A DNA stretch of 64,000 bases. Source: Halichondria panicea (Eukaryota > Porifera > Demospongiae > Suberitida > Halichondriidae). Positions 57,818-64,000 of the stretch are shown here, piece by piece. The position numbers and the translations under genes were made by a program. The stretch covers positions 3,226,169 to 3,290,168 of the forward strand of contig NC_087386.1 in the NCBI RefSeq assembly GCF_963675165.1. Reading direction: 5' to 3'. The notes under the pieces were generated by a model. It searched no databases and was not told the DNA's origin. It worked only from the letters and a program-made list of their open reading frames with translations. How positions within the stretch are numbered: position 1 is the first letter of the stretch; every line of letters starts with the position of its first letter.

Positions 57818-59024
57818 TAGCCTCGATCCCAGGCCGAGTTTTCGCTTTTATAACGGTTAGGCGATTTAAGGAGACACGTGACCTATAGGGACGCCATAAA
57901 TTTTATTCAGGCGCATGCGCTGACGGTTACTCAGTAATAACTCCCATTAGGTGACTGCATCCCTCCCTGTACTAGCTAGTAACAGCTTTAAGTATGTACA
58001 CTACAGTGAGTAGAAACCTGGTTGCTAGAACAGTACGACCGTTTCCAGACCTCCCTCAATACAGAGGAGATCATCGATTTGACTTGTTTCTTCCTCCATC
58101 GTACCTTTTTGGCCACACACTGGGTGATGGAGAGTTTGCAACAGTGAGATTGGCTTACAACCTCCGAACTGAAACATACGTGGCAATTAAGTGTTTCAAG
58201 CCAAGATCAGGGCAGTACATGATGCTAGATGAGCAAATAATGAGAGAACTTATGGCTACAAAAGGATTGACACATCAGCACATTGTAAGAACGTATGAAG
58301 CAATACTTTATGGAAATCGAATTTTTATGGTAATGGAATATTGTCCATATGGAGATCTCAGAAAGTACATAAACAAAACTGGAGCTTTAGCTGAAGTTGC
58401 TGCAAGGAGGTTTTTTGGTCAATTATGTTTAGGAGTTCAAAAAATGCACAATCTGGATTTAGTGCACCGAGATCTAAAGCTAGAAAACATTCTGATTGAT
58501 GCAAACTTCAAACTCAAGATAGGAGATTTGGGATGTGCCAGAAGACAGATGGATAAGCAGTTACACACTGTCACAGGAAGCTACGCTTATGGAGCTCCAG
58601 AATTAGTGAGGGGGGACCATTACAATGGGAAAAAGGCAGACATGTGGAGCCTCGGGATTATCCTCTACGCCATGGTTGTTGGAAAACTTCCGTATACTGA
58701 CAAAGGGCGACTAAAAAAGATGCTAAAGGACAGGATGAAAATTCCTGAGTTTCCTCTCACTCTCTCTGTCCAATGCTGTCAAATACTTTCTGGACTCCTG
58801 TCCTATGACCCACATAATAGACTATCTCTGGACGAAATCATACGACATCCCTGGATGGAGGTTGGAGTAGAAACTGAGCTGTAGGAATTAACTCCTATAC
58901 TTATTATTTTGTGCAAATATTTTGTCAAAATCATTGTTTTGCGCCCATTACCTAGGCTGTAACAATTTACTGCAACAAAAAAAGACTTATAAAAAAGCGA
59001 AAACTCGGCCTGGAATCGAGGCCA
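57818..59024. mobile_element. Inverted transposon-terminus pair enclosing a kinase gene
   Basis: The left end TAGCCTCGATCCCAGGCCG continues agttttcgctttta. The right end reads, in inverse, TGGCCTCGATTCCAGGCCG and agttttcgctttt. The two arms match over about 34 bp with few differences and point inward around a single intact protein-kinase frame. The terminus is the same as at 1207, 30309 and 31032. No 9-bp duplication was found, and the right end has CCA instead of CTA. This is therefore either an old composite insertion or two independent solo elements. Confidence 0.65.
57994..58884 (+). CDS. Intronless serine/threonine kinase, TSSK-like
   Basis: A 296-residue frame covering a complete kinase domain: Gly loop GDGEFATV, ATP lysine VAIKCF, helix-C Glu in QIMRELMA, catalytic loop HRDLKLEN, an unusual IGDLGCAR in place of DFG, activation segment VTGSYAYGAPEL, then ADMWSLGIILYAMVVGKLPY and a C-terminal HPWM. 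The GSYAYGAPEL and WSLGIILY blocks with a short N-terminus and almost no C-terminal tail resemble testis-specific kinases (TSSK) within the CAMK group. All catalytic residues are present, so activity is plausible. It is intronless in a region of multi-exon genes, consistent with a retrocopy origin. The start was taken at MYTTVSRN; a later start would remove at most a few residues before the domain. Confidence 0.88.
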   Translation: MYTTVSRNLVARTVRPFPDLPQYRGDHRFDLFLPPSYLFGHTLGDGEFATVRLAYNLRTETYVAIKCFKPRSGQYMMLDEQIMRELMATKGLTHQHIVRTYEAILYGNRIFMVMEYCPYGDLRKYINKTGALAEVAARRFFGQLCLGVQKMHNLDLVHRDLKLENILIDANFKLKIGDLGCARRQMDKQLHTVTGSYAYGAPELVRGDHYNGKKADMWSLGIILYAMVVGKLPYTDKGRLKKMLKDRMKIPEFPLTLSVQCCQILSGLLSYDPHNRLSLDEIIRHPWMEVGVETEL

Positions 59025-60560
59025 TGCTGCATGCAATGCATGAAGCTTTTTATGCAACATAAATTATATCTATTACATTACAGGCTATGAGTGCCACAAG
59101 CACTTTAGTGATAAACTATAGCTAAGACGGTTTAAAATTAATTAAGGCCCTTTATAAACCGAAAAAATCTAGATCAACAATAATTAGGGCCAATCACAAA
59201 TTTAGCCACCCTTTTCGATCTTTGAGATTGTTTCTCTTCACATTGAATTGTGCATGTGACCATAGACATTTTATAGAAAAAAGCTGAGGGCCTGCATGCG
59301 AAAAGGATGCCATGCATGTAATAACAGGAGCAAATGAGGAGATCCTTATACAATCAATCAAAGATTTTTATCCAAATGGGAAAAAAGGGTCACACAATAG
59401 GCTTTACAACCTCTCCCCGTTGCACAATGTTTACATGAGATGACGTCTAAGTGCTGATTTAAACGAGGTCAAGGCAGTGCAGCTTACAATGTTAGAGGGT
59501 AAGCTGGAAGCACCTATTTACATAAAAATGAATAAAATAATATAATAAATAAATAGCAGTTTACCCTAGTATGCTTGCAGAGTAGTTACAGGTGGTGTGA
59601 CCTTGTTGACTGCATGACTTGAGACGTTATAATGGCCGGTTCTTGAAGCACAAGCAGTCCATCTTGTGGAATATCTTGTACGTTTGGCAGCATGCAGGAG
59701 ATTTCTTTTATTCTCAAGCGTTAACCGAGCCGGCATTCATCATAGGATTTGCTCCAGCTGTTATTCTCTTTGTTCCACTTGGCTTCAATCCATCTTGCTG
59801 CTCATTTTTGAATGCTTTCTATGCTTTTTATATCTTTCATGCCATGGCGACCATACCAGACCAGACTGCATGGCCGGGGCTGAGAACTATATAATTATGT
59901 GGTGCTGGCATTGTAATAACTCACTCTTCATACACCACAAATGCCTTTTTATATAGAGAGTGTATAATTATCTCTAAAATAATGTCTTGCAATTCTTTGG
60001 GTGGAGGCTGGGCTCAGGTCTATCTCTATAGTATGCCATTTAATATTAGCCATACAAATTATTGCGATAGAAAAAAGGTTTTCTGTCTACGCATTAATTA
60101 AAGTCCTCGTGCTTTCGTAAATCGTAGATCTACGTATATACAACAATATTATTTTTATGACCAACACTCACACATTTCCATCCTGGGGCCAAATCAATGT
60201 AGTTTATAGGATTATTAAAGTAGATGTCTATATAGAGATCTAGATCTAGTATATAATAATAATAATTATGACATTGAATAGATCTAATTATGTATCATGT
60301 ATATCCAGGATAATTAATGATGATGCTTGCAACACAGGAAATGCGCTTGCTTTAGTAGATGTAGATCTGATCTACGCCACATTATAATTCGATCTACTTA
60401 AAAATTAGTCATTTAATTTAAACATGCTTATGCACCATTATAACCTCTATTGTAACTCTACGCATAAAAATAAAATAGGTCTATTACACTGCCTGTGAAA
60501 ACAAGCTATACAGGATGATTGATACGTTATAAATTATGAATAAAAATAGGACAACTGCAA
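58885..60560. other. Intergenic region
   Basis: No coding exon with supportable homology is visible. The first 140 bases contain the right transposon terminus (to 59024). The remainder is AT-rich, with short TA-rich and ATAATA runs near 60250 and 59525-59555. Confidence 0.45.
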
Positions 60561-63500
60561 TCATGTATCAATAACTATTTTTTTCTTGCACTTTTTTCCT
60601 ATCACATACAAGCATCTCTCTAGTGGAGGTCTGTTTTCTTCTCTATAAATCGGTGGCAGGAGCAAAGCACAGAAAGCTCCCACTGTGAGTAAAGAGGCCA
60701 CGATTAGGACTGGAATGCCACGGTTCACATCCAGGAGATGCCCAAACATGACATTCCCAAGAATTGCTCCCAGCCTCCCTACTCCAGAGTGCACTCCAAA
60801 CGCTGTAGACCTGGGTGTGGAAGTAGGGGGTACAAAAATCAAAGCGAGAATAATTATCGATAATAATGACTGTAGCGTTTGCTAATATCAATGCCAAAAA
60901 ATACCAAGTACCTTAATTCGGCATCATAGAAAACTGTATTGACTACGTCTAGTGCTCCAAATACAGTGACAGAGACAGCACTAAAGAGACAAGACACAAC
61001 CAAGACGGTAGCGTGGTTACTGGGAACACCCCATATGCAGAATACACTCACGGAAGACAGTAGCAAAGCGACCACTGCATGGACACAATACAATTACAAG
61101 TTGTGGGAATAAGTGGGAATAAAAAACAAAAATCGTTTACAATGCTGAAGTGTTTCAAACAATAATTATTGTGTACTAAGTAACATCATTGATTCATAAT
61201 TATACATGTCATGGCCATGTGATCATAATAGGAGATAATCATTCATGGCGACCCTCCAAATATGCGACACCCAGGAGCTTCAGCAATTTTCTGACCTCTA
61301 AAATAGCGACAGCTGTGTTGACAATTATTTTTTAATGTCGCGTTCCACTCTGTAGCCTCGATTGTAGCCCACTGGAAAATCAGTGTTTTAAAGTGGCCTG
61401 AAATTGAGGCAAGTACTCTGTAAAGTTACCTCCAATTAGATGTGACCCTCTAAATATGGACACCATGCAGGACTTCAATATAATTTTTCTACCTCCAAAA
61501 GAAGCGACCTCTGGCTTCGTAATTATTAAAAAGTGTCGCTTTAAATTGAGGTCTTACAGTAGTACAATCAGTAGGAGGTTGTACATAATAGGATTGGCAG
61601 TGCTATTGTATGTGTTATTTCGCACACATTTTCATTATGTATAGTACTCCCTAAGGCCTATACATAGCTAAAGCACTTAAGTTTATTTAGTCTGGTTCAC
61701 CGATGTACAGTATAGCAGGTTATTTTCGAGGCACTAAATTTTCGCAGATTTTGATGGAGGTTTAAATGACCATACCCCGTAAGTAGAGAGGCCGGTCTTT
61801 CAACAGGAAGGAAACCAATTTTCGAAGTACTAAATTTTTAAGGTTCAACGGTCAATCCTCGAATAACCAGCTATACGGTATGAATTCCATAATTTCATAT
61901 GAAAAACAGCAGAATAGAGCTCACTTTGCAGTCCACATGGTGGGAGAGGCTGGATGCTGGCTCCATCCTCCATGTGGTGTATAGAGTGCGCATGCGCAGG
62001 ACTAGATAGTTTATTGCATCGAAGCAAAGCGCTAGCAAAATCTCGCTTTTATAAGGCACATACATGCATGTACATGTAATAACTTGTTGTGCTGAAGCTA
62101 TCTATGCTGTAAATGCAGCGCTATGGCATCCAGGTGAGCAGACTCAGAATATACACACAGACAAACAAACAACACACTATTAATTGACTACTAAAACCGG
62201 TGGTACACCTCGGGTTAATTACATACAACCAACTCAGTGGTTGTCAGTGCTGACCTCAACCACAGTTTGGTTCGCATGCCCATCTTTTTCTGTTCTTTGT
62301 CACATTAAGAAGAGGAATTGGAAGAGCAAAGAAAAAGGAGAGCCTCCTTGCTAAGTCGTGTGATCCCCCACTGACGTAGACAAATGTTAATGAGCGTGGG
62401 CGAGAGTACAGAGCTAAGTTTTTGCCTCCCACACAGTACTTGAGCGCATTTACCAAGAACATATCTGTACAGCATGCGGTGTATAATTTTATGAGTAATG
62501 TAAACTTCGTGAGACCTTAATTTAGTCAGTAGAGGAAAGAGTTATGAAAGACTGGAGTACTCTAGTGAAGTAGAGTGTGCCTATTCTGAGTCCAAGCACA
62601 CTTCTATTTGAGCAAGGATAGTACTGATTTCTTCGAAGTCGAGTTTAGAATTCTCAACTTGGGAAAAACTGAGCTAAATTTAGGATCTTTAGTCTTAGTT
62701 TTTACTAGGTAAGCCCTCGTCTACGATGTCTCAAGACTTAATTATCTATGATGCTATAGCTTTTATGTGAAAGTCTGCAATGTGTAGGCATGCTGTAGCA
62801 TTATGCCCTGCCAAGCTCCGCCCAGCTAGTGACTGCCCACGTTCATTTTCCGTCACGCGACTTAGCATGACAAAGAATAGAAAAAGGAGAGCCTGCGAAG
62901 GAGGCTACTAAATATCAGCGTGTCATCTTAGTTTCTTCTGAACTATGCAAGAATAATTCTTACCCAAAAATTTACCCTGGCGTATTATGCTCAATTTTTA
63001 TCCCATGCAGCTTGACCTCAACTCAAAGAAGATCACAAAGATCCAAAGTTTTCCGAATCAAAGATAAAAAAGATCGAAGTTTTTTTCAATGCAATTGCAG
63101 AAAGTAATTATTTTTAATGCTACAGGATAATTGTTGCTGCCAATAGCTAAAAAGCCAATTTAAAGCGCCTGACCTGTTTGTACTCTTCCCCCGATGACAT
63201 TGATGAGCAGTGAGCCAGCAATGTTCCCAGGCAAAGAGGCCAGAGCAGTATACAGAGTGTCCTGGTAAAACTGAAGGTTGGTCTCATTGCTAGTGCAGTT
63301 CCGGAAATCAGCTGTACTGTTATTTTCAATACAGTCCAATTGAAGCCGTTTGAAGAACTCTGGAAACCACAGCTGTAGACCATAGTATCTGTGTGAACAG
63401 AACAAACATTGCTGTAAGGAACACTAATGTTGTAAACAGTTTCACATCACAAGCCAAGAGACCATTGAACATGCACACAAAGGGTTTGCCAATCAGCAGA

Positions 63501-64000
63501 TAAGACACTGTTGATGGAAGTGGTTTGATTTTGTGGCTAATCATTTTACCAAATGGCCCTGACTCTATCCTGTTTGCACACATTCAGCCCCTTACAAAGG
63601 TTCTGTTACTGTACTGTAGCATGAATGTTCGCATACAAACTGCTTGCACAATGGACAGCATCAGAGAAGCATGTCAGCTTACTGGCACTATAAGCACAAT
63701 AGTCTTTTAACCCAAAAAAATCCAGAACTCACCCAAACATCTGAGTGAACCAAATTACCAGGAGCAGCAACGTTCCTCGCAAGTATCTCAATCTGAAGAT
63801 ACCAATTGTCGTCCGACACATCTAAACGGTAAAAACAATGAAGAAGTGAGGACTCACACGTGTTTACTAGAGTAAACCCTGCCATTGACGACCCCTGAGT
63901 CAACGAATTAACTCTTTTTCAACAATCATGATTATACCTGTCGTTGTAACGACACTGCTCTTATACCCTTTAAAATTGAAATTCACCCTCTCTCTGAGAG
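60561..64000 (-). CDS. SV2-like major facilitator transporter (N-terminus outside window)
   Basis: Four C-terminal exons are visible on the minus strand. About 63735-63810 encodes a transmembrane segment (RGTLLLLVIWFTQMF). 63170-63390 encodes YYGLQLWFPEFFKRL with a Cys- and Asn-rich lumenal loop (NNSTADFRNCTSNETN) and LPGNIAGSLLI. 60920-61090 encodes VVALLLSSVSVFCIWGV and a further helix. 60561-60820 encodes STPRSTAFGVHSGVGRLGAI, a last helix and a basic tail ending KKIVIDT. The YGLxxWFPE motif and the glycosylated loop before TM8 match the SV2/SVOP branch of the SLC22-related MFS family. The substrate is unknown. The 2-kb intron 61094-63160 holds no recognised gene. Confidence 0.82.

Noticed and set aside
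59619-59956. Hydrophobic plus-strand open frames as a membrane-protein gene
   Set aside because: Two overlapping frames are open over the same bases, with no splice logic or recognisable family; likely chance in AT-rich DNA.

Overview
The window looks like a demosponge (Amphimedon-like) nuclear genome. It is AT-rich and compact. Genes are split into many small exons with short GT-AG introns, adjacent genes are often head-to-head or tail-to-tail, and the gene set is animal-specific: an adhesion GPCR with a GPS motif, a laminin chain, a GATOR2 subunit and an SV2-like carrier. No RNA genes were recognised. The species call is an inference from gene content.

Layout. 1-1206: no gene seen. 1207-9265: a nested DNA transposon with TAG...CTA ends and an exact 9-bp target duplication. 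It carries a minus-strand gene whose exons read in one phase from a pogo-like DDE transposase, through an array of ten duplicated small exons, into a Ulp1 (C48) cysteine protease plus PHD finger. 9428-11677: a decayed, intron-containing integrase gene of Ginger type whose last exon matches the start of the same protease module. About 11680-14216: a decayed DIRS-type (tyrosine recombinase) retrotransposon on the minus strand. 14775-20978 (-): adhesion GPCR. 21150-30603 (-): WDR24. 30773-33984 (+): GST kappa, sharing a 169-bp head-to-head promoter with WDR24. 34146-38150 (-): coiled-coil protein. 38671-39276 (+): aprataxin-like HIT/zinc-finger protein, single coding exon. 39445-46494 (-): glutamate/cysteine-sulfinate decarboxylase. 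46495-48617: intergenic, with palindromes. 48618-57333 (-): a laminin chain with both LF and L4 domains. 57994-58884 (+): intronless TSSK-like kinase flanked by inverted copies of a transposon terminus. 60561-64000 (-): SV2-like MFS transporter whose N-terminus lies beyond the window.

How it fits together. The first 14 kb is a transposon graveyard. The remaining 50 kb is a gene-dense housekeeping and metazoan-specific region whose introns hold small inverted-repeat elements. Several of these share TAG...CTA termini and 9-bp target duplications with the large element at the left. The most unusual signals are the recombinase-plus-Ulp1/PHD architecture shared by two unrelated transposase classes, the transposon-terminus-flanked kinase, and the hybrid laminin. 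All exon joins were read by eye from splice consensus and phase; none were computed.
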